Source of the DNA: Flavobacterium limi
GTDB lineage: Bacteria; Bacteroidota; Bacteroidia; Flavobacteriales; Flavobacteriaceae
Assembly (NCBI RefSeq): GCF_010645075.1
Contig: NZ_JAADZV010000002.1
Span: 62,001-126,000, forward strand
Reading direction: 5' to 3'
Length of the DNA stretch: 64,000 nucleotides
Made by a program: the position numbers and the translations under genes. The notes beneath the pieces are model-generated. The model did no database searches and had not been told where the DNA came from. It worked only from the letters and a program-made list of their open reading frames with translations. The first letter of the stretch is position 1. Each line of letters begins with the position of its first letter. Positions 34,484 through 44,613 of this stretch are shown one piece after another.

Positions 34484-37400
34484 CTAATTTTTGATTACTT
34501 TCACTTTGTATACAGCTCCTTCTTTAGTTTTAATACTAATAATGTAAACACCGGAAGTCAACGTGCTTAAATCTATTGATCGTGCTGCCAGAACGCCTTG
34601 TTTTACATTGTTTCCCGGAATTGAATAAATTTCATAGTTCAGGTCTCCTGTTTCTTCGGGTAATGCCAGGTTAACAATGTTATTTGTTGGTATTGGATAG
34701 GCTGTTATTGCCTTGGATTCTTTTATGTCTCCTAACCCTAATGTAGCGCTCAAAGTACTTACAACACTGAGTCCGCCAAATTCATTGACTGCCTGTACAG
34801 CATATTCGTGAATACCCGTAGCAGGAATATTATCTACATAAGTTGCATCGGTTGTAATGCTAATTATATTTCCGTCTTTGCTCACCACATAACAAATAGC
34901 ATATGGGTTATTGTCCCATTTCAGCGTGTTGCTGCCTGAAAAAACAAGGTTCGAAGGTGCTGTAATTTGTTCTACTATGAGGCGGGGATCCCATTTGTCA
35001 GTACCGCTCAAAACATTTTCGATAGTGTATTCATCTGCCTGTGCTTTGGTTAAAACCGGATTGTAATTTCCTGTCTGAGGAACACCGCTTACGTTAAAAA
35101 TGTTGGTTCTGTTAGCTGTATTTACGGCGACTCCGCTAGCATTAACACTATTGTACTCTGCGAAAAGTGCCGGCACTGTTCCCATGCTTGCCCAGCCTTG
35201 TGTATTGGGTTCATTTACCATGGTGGTGTTTAAATAAACTGCTTTTGGTGCATTCTGCCACGGACGTCCTAAAAAATAACTTGTAGCTGCAGTAATGGTG
35301 TTATTATTAAAAATGTATCCGTATGATGTACCTGCAGTATGATTTGGAGCGACGATATAACCGCTTGCTACAGAAACCAGTTTACATTCTTCAAACCAGT
35401 GTGTTCCTCCTCCGCAGATGAAGTCAACATCACCTTCAATCGTTGATTTATAATAAAAACTTCTGTTTCCGCCAGTAACCTGTGTATCCTGTTTGCTTCG
35501 AAGTCTGATTCCGTTGTACACATTTCGGTCCCCAGCTGGATTTAGTGCCGGTCTTTGGCCAGATGTTGTGATCCCGTCTTTATGCTCTATGGTGATATTT
35601 TCCATGTATAAATCATTAGCTTCAATCGAAAGAACCGCATTCTTGATTCCCAAGCCCGGATTTCCCTGAAGAATAACTTTGTCTTTTGACTGGGCAATCA
35701 AGGATACATTATTTTTACCTGAAGGAAGCTGCAGCACGATTCCCTGCGGATTTGTACCATCACCGCCCAGATTATAAGTTCCGTTCGTAATCAGTACCAG
35801 GAATCTTGTTGATGCATTAGAAGGTGCTTTAGCAAAGGCTTCAGCTATAGTTTTTACATATTTACCGGAAGTAACCTGATCTGCCGTTGCATTCGCATCG
35901 ACAATCAAATCGAAAGTACGTTTGGCAGGAATTGGTTTTTCCATGGTTTTGAAAGACAGATTAACGGCTGCCGCATTATTACCTGATAAATCTGTAATGA
36001 AACCTTCAGGAAGGGTAAACGTGTATTGTGTGTTATACTCTAATCCGAAATAACTGAATTTTACGGTTTTGTTTAAAAATTCTGCAGTTAGATTTTTCCC
36101 GTTAAGTGTTGCCATTCCGCTGCCTGACTTTACTTTTTCATCATAAGTAAGAATGATATTTCCACTCGCGCCAACAGTAGTTGAAGCGGCAGCAGGAAGT
36201 GTCGATACCAATATAGGTGAAGTCGCATCTGTAACAAAAACTTCTTCGGCTTTTACCATGACATTTGATAAAACTGTTGCCGTTACATCAGTTGCAGTTC
36301 CGTGTTTTGGCCCGTTTACATTAGGAAACCATCTGATAAATACTTTTACTTTTCCTTCAGCTTCCACAGGCAGTATTCCTCCAATTGGGGTAACAGAACT
36401 TGTATTGATACTTGTCGGAGCCGAAATATTCTGGAAATTTACACCATCCAGAGAGTATTGAAAAGTCCATTCATCACAGCCATAGTAATAGCCAATCAGT
36501 CCTGATGAAATGTTTATGTTTTTATAACCAACAGTTGAAAAAGAAGTCATAAAATAGAAAAAATCGCCTCTGACGGTATTCCATACACCTACCCCATTTT
36601 TTCCGCCTCTGTTTAAAAGTCTCACATTTGGAGCAAAAACGTTATCTGTCAGATTATAAGCAGATAACTGTGGTCTGTTGTCAACATTCGCATATAATTC
36701 AGCTATCCTCGGGTTAGCATACTGATCATTTTTAAAGGTCCAGCCTGCTATAAATGCTGCGTTATCATATGTAGCTGTAATACTTTTGTTTTCATTCATA
36801 TTGACAGTAGTACTTAACGCCGTTGATCCGTCAGACCAGTTACTGAATTTAATAATATCATTTTCTATAGCCGTTATGGTAACATTTGTTCCCTTTTCAT
36901 AAACAGAAAAAGCTCCATCTTTTCCGGCAGGAGAAATAGAATAATCCCCTAAACCGTAAGCTCCGTTAACGTTTACGCTCAAAGTATACGTATCGACCGG
37001 AGTATATTCTGCAACAATAGTTGAATTTGAAGTGATGTTGAAAGTATATGGATTTGCCGTTGAAACCAAAGCTCCGTTGCCATCTATCCATCTTGTAAAA
37101 TTATAGCCGAAGTTTTTATTTGCCGTTAACGTAATGGCTGTTCCTTCATTAAAATTGGTGCCTGCCGGATTTAATGAAACTGTTTCCGATGATGAAGGAC
37201 TAACATTTGTCGCCAGAGTATAAGTAACAGCGCCTGGATTATTAGTTACTTTTTCAAAATAATCTATATTGAATAAGTAGCCTGTATTTGTCGGGTGTTT
37301 GAAGACAACATACAAATCATGCGTTCCGGTTGTGGGTGTAATGGCAGCCGAAAACATTTTGTAATCGTTGAATCCGGCTGAACCGCTAACCGTTGCAGTT

Positions 37401-37699
37401 CCGATTAATGTTCCTGTTGCTGAACCCAGTCGAAACTCAATAGTTCCTCCGGTTGCACCGGCGGCTGCAATGTTAATGTTGGTGTCATATTGATCAAATA
37501 CATGTGCGGTGAAACTAATCCAGGTATTGTTTTTAATGTACCCAACATTTTTTCCTCCGGAAAGTGCAGCATTATTTTCTGATTTTGCTCCTGAATTCAA
37601 ATTATAACTTTCAGCTTCAATCCTCTGGACTGTTTGGGAAAATCCCGCTAATGAAAAGAGCATTAGTAACAGGAAAATAAAATAGTATTGTTTTTTCAT
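34484..37699 (-). CDS. Secreted pectinesterase (CE8) with CBM6 and T9SS signal
   Basis: A 1071-residue multidomain protein. Order: signal peptide (1-22), CBM6 (about 24-152), bacterial repeats (about 155-312), a region of unknown role (315-490), SbsA-like Ig domain (490-585), CE8 pectin methylesterase (about 595-870), Fn3-like region (about 925-990) and a T9SS C-terminal domain (about 1000-1071). CE8 residues: QDT (737-739), D757 and D759 in EGDVDFICG, and LGRPW (810-814). It removes methyl esters so that PL1 and GH28 can act. It is transcribed before the PL1 gene. Confidence 0.94.
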   Translation of the reverse strand: MKKQYYFIFLLLMLFSLAGFSQTVQRIEAESYNLNSGAKSENNAALSGGKNVGYIKNNTWISFTAHVFDQYDTNINIAAAGATGGTIEFRLGSATGTLIGTATVSGSAGFNDYKMFSAAITPTTGTHDLYVVFKHPTNTGYLFNIDYFEKVTNNPGAVTYTLATNVSPSSSETVSLNPAGTNFNEGTAITLTANKNFGYNFTRWIDGNGALVSTANPYTFNITSNSTIVAEYTPVDTYTLSVNVNGAYGLGDYSISPAGKDGAFSVYEKGTNVTITAIENDIIKFSNWSDGSTALSTTVNMNENKSITATYDNAAFIAGWTFKNDQYANPRIAELYANVDNRPQLSAYNLTDNVFAPNVRLLNRGGKNGVGVWNTVRGDFFYFMTSFSTVGYKNINISSGLIGYYYGCDEWTFQYSLDGVNFQNISAPTSINTSSVTPIGGILPVEAEGKVKVFIRWFPNVNGPKHGTATDVTATVLSNVMVKAEEVFVTDATSPILVSTLPAAASTTVGASGNIILTYDEKVKSGSGMATLNGKNLTAEFLNKTVKFSYFGLEYNTQYTFTLPEGFITDLSGNNAAAVNLSFKTMEKPIPAKRTFDLIVDANATADQVTSGKYVKTIAEAFAKAPSNASTRFLVLITNGTYNLGGDGTNPQGIVLQLPSGKNNVSLIAQSKDKVILQGNPGLGIKNAVLSIEANDLYMENITIEHKDGITTSGQRPALNPAGDRNVYNGIRLRSKQDTQVTGGNRSFYYKSTIEGDVDFICGGGTHWFEECKLVSVASGYIVAPNHTAGTSYGYIFNNNTITAATSYFLGRPWQNAPKAVYLNTTMVNEPNTQGWASMGTVPALFAEYNSVNASGVAVNTANRTNIFNVSGVPQTGNYNPVLTKAQADEYTIENVLSGTDKWDPRLIVEQITAPSNLVFSGSNTLKWDNNPYAICYVVSKDGNIISITTDATYVDNIPATGIHEYAVQAVNEFGGLSVVSTLSATLGLGDIKESKAITAYPIPTNNIVNLALPEETGDLNYEIYSIPGNNVKQGVLAARSIDLSTLTSGVYIISIKTKEGAVYKVKVIKN

Positions 37700-37868
37700 T
37701 TGTGGTTTGGTTTTGGTTAGATAATTATTTTTTTCTTCAAAATCTTACTTAATTAAAATTTTAGAGAAAAGTGTATTGATAATTTAATTCATTAGATTTA
37801 ATTAGTTTCATCAGTTCGAGTAATCCCGTCCAAAGGCGGGATTGTATTGAGAACAGTAAACTATCAAA

Positions 37869-37921
37869 ACGGTTCCCGATACATTTTTTCTTCTGTTCCA
37901 TACAGAAAAAACTCGAATTGA
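37869..37921 (+). repeat. Dispersed intergenic repeat, copy B
   Basis: ACGGTTCCCGATACAT ... CTGTTCC ... ACTCGAATTG, matching copies A and C. It is the right half of a longer imperfect palindrome from 37809: ATCAGTTCGAGT at 37809-37820 mirrors ACTCGAATTGAT at 37911-37922, and TGTATTGAGAAC at 37842-37853 mirrors GTTCCCGATACA. A small hairpin CCCGTC/GGCGGG lies at 37825-37840. Confidence 0.7.
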
Positions 37922-37963
37922 TCTTTTTTTATTGTAATCTTATTCTTTAGGATTAATCACTAA

Positions 37964-39637
37964 TCACTCAATTATTTTAACTTCATCTTTAATTGATTTC
38001 AGCATTTTTACATCGTCAAAAGTCATTTTTTTACCGTTAGGTTTTAATGCTATATTTTTTGTTGAAACACCACCAATCCAGAACAATTGGTTTTCTCCGG
38101 ATGATTTAAAACTTATAACATTTATATTCTGACTGTTTGAAAGACTAACAGCAATACCTGGTTTGTCAAGTCTTAAATCAATGTTTTCAAAATCGATTTT
38201 GCTTCCGTAATTGATCTGAATACCTTTTTCTGACCGGATAATCATGTTTTTAAACTGGAGGTTTTCAACAGGCATTTCAGGAATTCCCATAATCTTCAAA
38301 GCCTGTCTGGCACCGTTTACATAAATATTTTTGAAATACATGTTTTTAAATGAAGGTGTTTCTTCTGTTATCGGCATGCTTTCAACAGTCATTTCACCTG
38401 TTTCAGGGTCTTCATCAATTGCTTTTCCGAAATAGTACAGATTAAAATTAATGGCATCAGTTGGAATATTGTTCATTTTTACATCTTCCATCCATATGTT
38501 TTCCACCGCACCGCCACGTCCTCTAACCGATTTAAAACGAAGACCGCAATCCGTTCCGTTAAAGGTTAGGTTCTTAACAAATATATTTTTGACACCACCT
38601 GACATTTCGCTTCCAATTACAAAACCTCCATGTGCATGATAGACTACACAATCTGTAATAACAAATAATTCGGTTGGTTTTCCTCTTTCCCTGCCTTCTT
38701 TATCTTTTCCTGATTTAATACAGATTGCATCATCGCCCACATCAAAACGACAGTTTTTAACTGTACCGATACGGCAGGATTCTAAGTCAAGCCCATCTCC
38801 GTTTTGAGAATACCACGCATTACGTATTGTTAGGTTGCTCAGTGTAACATGCTCGCACATTAGCGGATTGACATTCCATGCCGGGGAATTTTGAAAAGTA
38901 ACGCCATCCAGCAGTATTTTTTTACAATTTACAAGACTTACCATTACCGGGCGAAGAGCCTGCTTGTAAGGTTCCATATTTTCTACAGTAGCAGTTTTTG
39001 GAAGTTTATTTTTTTCTTCATTGCCCATGTAAGCTCCTTCTGAGGGATACCAGATTTTGCCGTTTTTAGACAATACACCGCCTGATTTAATAAGTTCATC
39101 CCATTGACCTGCAGTCATTTTACCAATTTTAACCGGACGCCATGCACCGCCATTTCCATCAAAAATTCCTTCTCCTGTAATGGCAATATTTTCTAAACCG
39201 ATTCCCATAATTGGAGATTCGCAACGAATAACTTTATTTCCTTCAAAATAGGATTCGATCAGTTTATATTGTTTTACATCGTTGGTAAATGAAATGAAAG
39301 CACCATTTTTGGTATGTAGATTCACATTGCTTTTCATCTTTATCGGACCCGTAGTCCACAAACCGGGCGGAATAACCACAACGCCTCCACCTGAATTAGA
39401 ACATTTCGCAATAGCATCATTAATCGCTTTTGTACAAAGTGCTTCAGTGTTTGGAACAGCTCCGAAATCAACAATATTCAAAGTGTCTTTTTTAAACTTT
39501 GGAATCTGTACTTCCGGCATGTCGAAAGGAAGTTTTTTATCTGTGGATGTCTTATTTTGAGCCACAATCTTATTGCTGGAGAAAATAAGCGAGAAGATTA
39601 GAAACCCAGTTAGGGAAGCAGTTTTAATTTTTATCAT
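37964..39637 (-). CDS. GH28 polygalacturonase
   Basis: A 557-residue secreted right-handed beta-helix enzyme that hydrolyses galacturonan. Signal peptide ends near residue 26. The family motifs are NGDGLD (279-284), GDDAICIKSG (301-310), HGGFVIGSE (336-344) and RFKS (367-370), giving the usual aspartate triad and catalytic histidine. It lacks an obvious T9SS domain, so it is probably periplasmic. It lies between the CE8 and GH105 genes, which supports its role in processing pectin oligomers. Confidence 0.94.
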   Translation of the reverse strand: MIKIKTASLTGFLIFSLIFSSNKIVAQNKTSTDKKLPFDMPEVQIPKFKKDTLNIVDFGAVPNTEALCTKAINDAIAKCSNSGGGVVVIPPGLWTTGPIKMKSNVNLHTKNGAFISFTNDVKQYKLIESYFEGNKVIRCESPIMGIGLENIAITGEGIFDGNGGAWRPVKIGKMTAGQWDELIKSGGVLSKNGKIWYPSEGAYMGNEEKNKLPKTATVENMEPYKQALRPVMVSLVNCKKILLDGVTFQNSPAWNVNPLMCEHVTLSNLTIRNAWYSQNGDGLDLESCRIGTVKNCRFDVGDDAICIKSGKDKEGRERGKPTELFVITDCVVYHAHGGFVIGSEMSGGVKNIFVKNLTFNGTDCGLRFKSVRGRGGAVENIWMEDVKMNNIPTDAINFNLYYFGKAIDEDPETGEMTVESMPITEETPSFKNMYFKNIYVNGARQALKIMGIPEMPVENLQFKNMIIRSEKGIQINYGSKIDFENIDLRLDKPGIAVSLSNSQNINVISFKSSGENQLFWIGGVSTKNIALKPNGKKMTFDDVKMLKSIKDEVKIIE

Positions 39638-39812
39638 ATATTAATTCTTTTATATTTAAAACACATCGAAACATAGATTTCGCAGCTCAAAAAAGCATTA
39701 TACTCATCTAAAGTCTCATGAATAGCTATTGCCAAAAGAAATGTGTTTCTTTAACATTCTGTTTTTTAAATAAAATTTAATCCTAAGTATTATATGTTTT
39801 TAGTTTCTGATT

Positions 39813-41033
39813 TTACTTTTTATCCGAAATCAGTTGTAATTCGATACCCGCCATTATAAAAGGTCCGACAGCTTTCGCATCATTATCTCTGATGGGTTCA
39901 GAAATATAATATTCGAATGATCCGTCGCGATCTTTAGGATTTTTTCCTCCTAATCCGGCAACTGCACAGCATTTTGTAATCGAAATTGTTCCATCCGGAT
40001 TCTCTTTTATGAATTGTTTCAGGATTCCGTTAAAACCTTTTTGAGCCGATTTTAAATAGCCTTTACCCACATATCCTTTTCGATATGCTTTTGCAAAAGA
40101 ATAAACGAACATGGTCGAGCAGGTTGATTCCAGATAATTGCCTTTTCGTCCCGGCTGATCCATTACCTGCCACCAGACTCCGGACTCCTTTTCCTGAGCC
40201 TTTAGAACAGCTGTAAAGACTTTTTGAACAATTTTGATCAATTCGTTTCGCTTTGGATGATCTGTCGGGACAAAGTCTAAAATATCTACCAAAGCCATGC
40301 AGTACCAGCCCTGCGCGCGTCCCCATATATGAGAGGAACGCCCTGTTTCTTTATTAGCCCAGAACTGTGCTTTCTTTTCGTCATAACCATGAAAATTCAG
40401 TCCGGTTTTTAAATCAAAAGTGTGTTTTTGGATCAGTTCTGCCTGTAGAATAGCATCATCTATTGCCTTTAGATCATTGAAAACAAGGCCATATTGTGCA
40501 GAAAAAGGGTCTGCCATATAAACCCCATCAAGCCACATTTGCCATGGATAACTTTTTTTGTGCCAATAGCCTCCATCTGAGTTTCTTGGATGGCCTTCTA
40601 ACTGTTTGTGAAGTACATTAATGGCTGTTTTGTATCGCTCTTCGCCTGTTTTTTTATAAATTTCAAAAAGAATCTTTCCGGAATTAATTAAGTCAAGACT
40701 GTACTTTTCGAGTTCATAACCACCCAGAATTTTTCCTTCCTTGTTAATTAGCTGATCGGCATAACTCAGACCGTAATCCCAGTATTTTTGATCCTTAGTG
40801 TAATCATACAACTCCTGATTGGCGAGTGCTACCAAACCGTTGGTGTAGTTCCATTTTGGATATTTTACACCATCCAGAAATACCGGATTCGGAACCCGTT
40901 TCTGGTCAGAATCTGCCATTTTTTTAGACCATTCGATTGGAGAAATTTGATTATCCTTTAGTTTTGATTGTCCAAATGAAGCCAAATGGGAAACTACTAA
41001 AGAGAGAACACAATATTTTATTTTACGTATCAT
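39813..41033 (-). CDS. GH105 unsaturated rhamnogalacturonyl hydrolase
   Basis: A 406-residue (alpha/alpha)6-barrel enzyme with a signal peptide (1-22). Motifs include GGYWHKKSYPWQMWLDG with the catalytic aspartate, SSHIWGRAQGWY, and ESTCSTMFVYS. The family hydrates unsaturated uronic acid ends made by pectin lyases, so it acts after the PL1 enzyme. It is transcribed after the GH43 gene and before GH28. Confidence 0.93.
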   Translation of the reverse strand: MIRKIKYCVLSLVVSHLASFGQSKLKDNQISPIEWSKKMADSDQKRVPNPVFLDGVKYPKWNYTNGLVALANQELYDYTKDQKYWDYGLSYADQLINKEGKILGGYELEKYSLDLINSGKILFEIYKKTGEERYKTAINVLHKQLEGHPRNSDGGYWHKKSYPWQMWLDGVYMADPFSAQYGLVFNDLKAIDDAILQAELIQKHTFDLKTGLNFHGYDEKKAQFWANKETGRSSHIWGRAQGWYCMALVDILDFVPTDHPKRNELIKIVQKVFTAVLKAQEKESGVWWQVMDQPGRKGNYLESTCSTMFVYSFAKAYRKGYVGKGYLKSAQKGFNGILKQFIKENPDGTISITKCCAVAGLGGKNPKDRDGSFEYYISEPIRDNDAKAVGPFIMAGIELQLISDKK

Positions 41034-41073
41034 ATTTTTTAACTTAATAACATGTTAGCAAGGAATTAAAAAA

Positions 41074-41130
41074 GATTCCCGATACATTTTTTATTCCGTT
41101 TTATTGCATAAAAAAACACTCGAATTGACG
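41074..41130 (+). repeat. Dispersed intergenic repeat, copy C
   Basis: GATTCCCGATACAT ... ATTCCGTTTT ... ACTCGAATTGACG, matching copies A and B, in the GH43-GH105 gap. Confidence 0.7.
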
Positions 41131-41133
41131 TTT

Positions 41134-42780
41134 CTAATTTTTTTCTACCCTAAACCAGTCATAATCTGCATAACTGCTGTCATTAACTGATTTGCTTCCT
41201 GTTGCAAACAATCCGATTTTTGCTCCTACCCAGCGTCCGGCAGCAGGTTTGAAAGGCTTTCCAAAAGCTTTGAAGTTTTTTCCATCGGTGCTGTAATAAA
41301 AAGTAACTTTTGAATCGAAAGGTTCTTTGTTTTGAACCATTTCTACCTTAGATCTTAAATAAACCGCTTTTTGATCAATCGCAACTGAAGCAACTTCAGT
41401 TTCGATATCTTTGGATGTTCTGGCATTTTTCATAGAACGCTGAACCAGTTTCAGTTTACCGGCAGCATCCTGTTCTATAGCGATATATGAATAATCTTCA
41501 CCAAAAATAACTAGACCGGTTCCGCATTCTTTTGCATCTGGATTCACTTCAAAATTTAGTTTTGCGGTAGCTGTGAAATCAGGTGCAGGAAATTTTTGTA
41601 ATAACAGATTCGGCATCATCCACAATGTTTTGATGTTTTCATCACGCGGAATGCAGTTCAGACGCATAAAACCAAGATTGGCCGATGACCAACCCCAGTG
41701 TTTCGCCGGATTTTGATTGGCCTGCCATTGCCATTGCAATCCAAACTGATGACTATTGAATTCATCAGAAGAAATGTGCGGGGTCAAGGGATACGTTTTA
41801 CCAACATTTGGTTTTGTCCACTCCATAACCGGTTCTCCAATACCATCATTATTAGTGTCTTTCCCCATAACTGGCCAGCCGTCATTCCATGTAACAGGCT
41901 GTAAATTCACTACACGTCCGTATGCCCAGCGATCCTGAAAATGAATGAACCATCCGTCTCCGTTTGGAGTTTCAATATATCCTCCCTGATGTGGTCCGTT
42001 CATAACGCTATTGCCCTGATGCAAAACAATTTTGGATTCATAAGGTCCCCATACATTTTTAGAACGCATCGCCAATTGCCAGCCCGGTTTTACACCTCCC
42101 GCCGGAGCCATAACCCAATAATAGCCGTCACGTTTATACATTTTAGAACCTTCTACCGTGGTATGACCATTATGTCCATCAAAAACCATTGCCGAATTTC
42201 CGATTAGTTTAGTACCATCGGGTAGCATTTCAGACATCATTAATACTGTTTTTACATTGGCACGGCTTCCTGCAAATGCATAAGACAGATAGGCTTTTCC
42301 GTCTTCATCCCAAAAAGGACAGGTATCTATAATTCCTTTTGCTTCTTTTACCAATACCGGTTCTTCCCAGATTCCCGACGGATCTTTGGTTTTCACCATA
42401 TAAATCCCAAAATCAGGATCTCCCCAATAAATATAATATTCACCATTATGATAACGGATTGCCGGAGCCCATACACCATCTCCATGTCTTACGGTACGAT
42501 AATGTTCGAGAGGAAACTGATTTTGTAATGCATATCCGGTTATTTCCCAGTTTACAAGGTCATTTGAATGCAGAATTGGAAGTCCCGGAGAACTGTTAAA
42601 ACTTGAAGCGGTCATATAATACCCATCTTTACCTGCACATACATCCGGATCGGAGTAGTCAACATGTAAAATAGGGTTCTTGTATTTTCCGTTTCCTAAA
42701 TCGGCATTCCAAACCTGAGCATTCGCTCCCATTGCATAAACTGTCAAACTTATCGACAGTACTAATTGTCTTAATTTCAT
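41134..42780 (-). CDS. GH43 beta-xylosidase-like enzyme with C-terminal beta-sandwich
   Basis: A 548-residue secreted enzyme. Signal peptide ends ANAQ. The catalytic propeller has DYSDPDV (D44/D46), IIDTCPFWDED (D152) and HTTVEGSKMY (glutamate near 210). Residues about 340-548 form the xylosidase-type C-terminal beta-sandwich (SSDEFNSHQFGLQWQWQANQ). It probably removes xylose or arabinose branches; in this locus xylogalacturonan is a reasonable substrate, which is inference. It follows the DUF5123/4957-like gene after a terminator. Confidence 0.9.
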   Translation of the reverse strand: MKLRQLVLSISLTVYAMGANAQVWNADLGNGKYKNPILHVDYSDPDVCAGKDGYYMTASSFNSSPGLPILHSNDLVNWEITGYALQNQFPLEHYRTVRHGDGVWAPAIRYHNGEYYIYWGDPDFGIYMVKTKDPSGIWEEPVLVKEAKGIIDTCPFWDEDGKAYLSYAFAGSRANVKTVLMMSEMLPDGTKLIGNSAMVFDGHNGHTTVEGSKMYKRDGYYWVMAPAGGVKPGWQLAMRSKNVWGPYESKIVLHQGNSVMNGPHQGGYIETPNGDGWFIHFQDRWAYGRVVNLQPVTWNDGWPVMGKDTNNDGIGEPVMEWTKPNVGKTYPLTPHISSDEFNSHQFGLQWQWQANQNPAKHWGWSSANLGFMRLNCIPRDENIKTLWMMPNLLLQKFPAPDFTATAKLNFEVNPDAKECGTGLVIFGEDYSYIAIEQDAAGKLKLVQRSMKNARTSKDIETEVASVAIDQKAVYLRSKVEMVQNKEPFDSKVTFYYSTDGKNFKAFGKPFKPAAGRWVGAKIGLFATGSKSVNDSSYADYDWFRVEKN

Positions 42781-42889
42781 TTTAATAGTATTTAATCACA
42801 TGTTTTTACTGAAAACATTTATTATTAAGAGGACTGATTATCTCAGACTAAATTGCCGGAAATATCAGTATTAGAAAAAACATGGTAGT

Positions 42890-42924
42890 AAAAGGAGTAT
42901 CCGGGGTTAGGATACTCCTTTTTT
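42890..42924. terminator. Hairpin between the sus genes and the enzyme genes
   Basis: AAAAGGAGTATCC (42890-42902) pairs with GGATACTCCTTTT (42910-42922). It lies just after the DUF5123/4957-like gene on the minus strand and may lower expression of the downstream enzymes. Confidence 0.75.
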
Positions 42925-42948
42925 AACTAAACAATTAACCAACAATAT

Positions 42949-44601
42949 TTATTTAGGAAGCCATCTTGTATCTCCTACCTTGTTGGTAACGATAGGAGAA
43001 TTGGCGTCTTTGATTGTTAAATCTCCTGCTGCAGGGTTCACAAATAAATTTTGTGCACTTATGCCTAGTTCGGTTCCTTTAATAGCTCCGGCTCCCAGCA
43101 GATAATCTGTAGTTGTGTAGTTATTACTGAATTCTGTGGTAGAATTTGCGCCAATACTCTGAACAACTTTTCCGCAAGGAGAGGCTAACAATACGTTTTT
43201 AAAGATCAATGTAGATCCTACAGCCGAACCCAGATAAATCAATCCACGGTTATAAGCATAATCATAAATTGATACATTCTCAAATGTCAGACGAATCGGA
43301 TACGTAGACGCACCGTAATCAAATAAATTTTTAAAATTTCGCGTTCTGTCAGTCGTCTGATAATTATCCCTCATATAAGTACAGTTTGAGAAAGTGGCTT
43401 CTTTAACATTGTCTGCACCGGCAGAACCAAAGACAAATGTACCATAAGTCCCTGAATGCCCTCCTACCTGATCAAAAGTACAGGACTGCATATCAATTTT
43501 TCCTATTTCTTTATATTTTCCGTTCCCCTGATGTCTCCAGAAGCCTCTTTTGAACTGATTGAAAACACAGTTATAAAACGACACTTCTCCAATTGTCCAT
43601 GAAGTTCCACTGTTAAAGAAATAACTTGCATCAATGATTTGATAAAAACGAATATTTCCAAACACCAAGGAACTCAGGTAAGAACCTTCGGCAATATTCC
43701 AGTTTCCGGTCATTTCAATCTGAGGGCGCTCACCTTCTGTACTACCTATTAATTTGAATCCCTTTGTAATTGCAAAAGGGGTAATTTTGAACAGCGATCC
43801 TGCTTCAAGGAAATATTCTGTTCCTTCCGGAATAGCCGGATCTTCATTATTAGCCCTCAGTATCGCATCAAGGTCCATCCCATTAGTAATGACAATAGTT
43901 GCTTCGGATGGTCCTGCCGTACGGAACGTTACCTGGTTATAAGGTTTATCATAACGCTTAGGCTTGTTATTATCAAAAACATTCAAATTGTATAGTGTAT
44001 TTTTTTCCAGACCTGTAAGAGTAGCCTCTCCTTTGCTTATTTCAGCTGAAGTCAGTTTACGTCCGATAGACGGAAGCTCTTTATTCTGTCCCGGTTCTAC
44101 GGAAATACTGTCCACCGGGTTCTGAGGGTCGATTACCCATTTTGCAGTTACTTCGGTTTCAGTAAAATCTACCTTCTGCACAGGTTTCAAAATCTGGGCA
44201 TAGGCCGGACGTTCCTCGGTTAGTGCAGTGGTGTAAGCCCATTGCGAATTATGCGCCGGATTAGCATGATTTGCCCGCAAACGAATATGAAATTGCGTTT
44301 TATACGGAATATCTTCTATAAAAATCTGTGACTCTGTAATAGTATAGGATTTGTACAAACTTCTATGATAGTTATCCAAATGCAGCTCTACTGTATAAGA
44401 AACAGCATCGTTAACTTTGTACCATACCATTGTGACGTTATTACTTTCAACCTTAGGTTTATCAAGTACAAACTTTGGCAAAAACAAATCGTCTACTTTT
44501 GCATATGCAAATTCGTCTTGCTGGCATGAGTTTAGCATTCCTGCAAGCAAAATCATGCTGAGAAATGATAAAATATAAATCGCTCTTTTTGAATTTTTCA
44601 T
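42949..44601 (-). CDS. DUF5123/DUF4957-like surface lipoprotein
   Basis: A 550-residue lipoprotein with lipobox LLAGMLNSC. The N-terminal part has Fn3-like strands (about 45-230), and the rest is a beta-helix-like region with repeated short strands and Asn/Phe turns (GNIRFYQIIDASYFF, LTFENVSIYDYAYN). Proteins of this type are common next to SusC/SusD in pectin loci. It probably binds pectin at the cell surface; no catalytic residues are evident. Confidence 0.85.
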   Translation of the reverse strand: MKNSKRAIYILSFLSMILLAGMLNSCQQDEFAYAKVDDLFLPKFVLDKPKVESNNVTMVWYKVNDAVSYTVELHLDNYHRSLYKSYTITESQIFIEDIPYKTQFHIRLRANHANPAHNSQWAYTTALTEERPAYAQILKPVQKVDFTETEVTAKWVIDPQNPVDSISVEPGQNKELPSIGRKLTSAEISKGEATLTGLEKNTLYNLNVFDNNKPKRYDKPYNQVTFRTAGPSEATIVITNGMDLDAILRANNEDPAIPEGTEYFLEAGSLFKITPFAITKGFKLIGSTEGERPQIEMTGNWNIAEGSYLSSLVFGNIRFYQIIDASYFFNSGTSWTIGEVSFYNCVFNQFKRGFWRHQGNGKYKEIGKIDMQSCTFDQVGGHSGTYGTFVFGSAGADNVKEATFSNCTYMRDNYQTTDRTRNFKNLFDYGASTYPIRLTFENVSIYDYAYNRGLIYLGSAVGSTLIFKNVLLASPCGKVVQSIGANSTTEFSNNYTTTDYLLGAGAIKGTELGISAQNLFVNPAAGDLTIKDANSPIVTNKVGDTRWLPK

Positions 44602-44613
44602 ATCTAATTCAAT

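Noticed and set aside
34484..37699. Pectate lyase rather than pectinesterase for the 1071-residue protein
   Set aside because: The QDT, DVDF and LGRPW motifs define CE8; no PL1 motifs are present.
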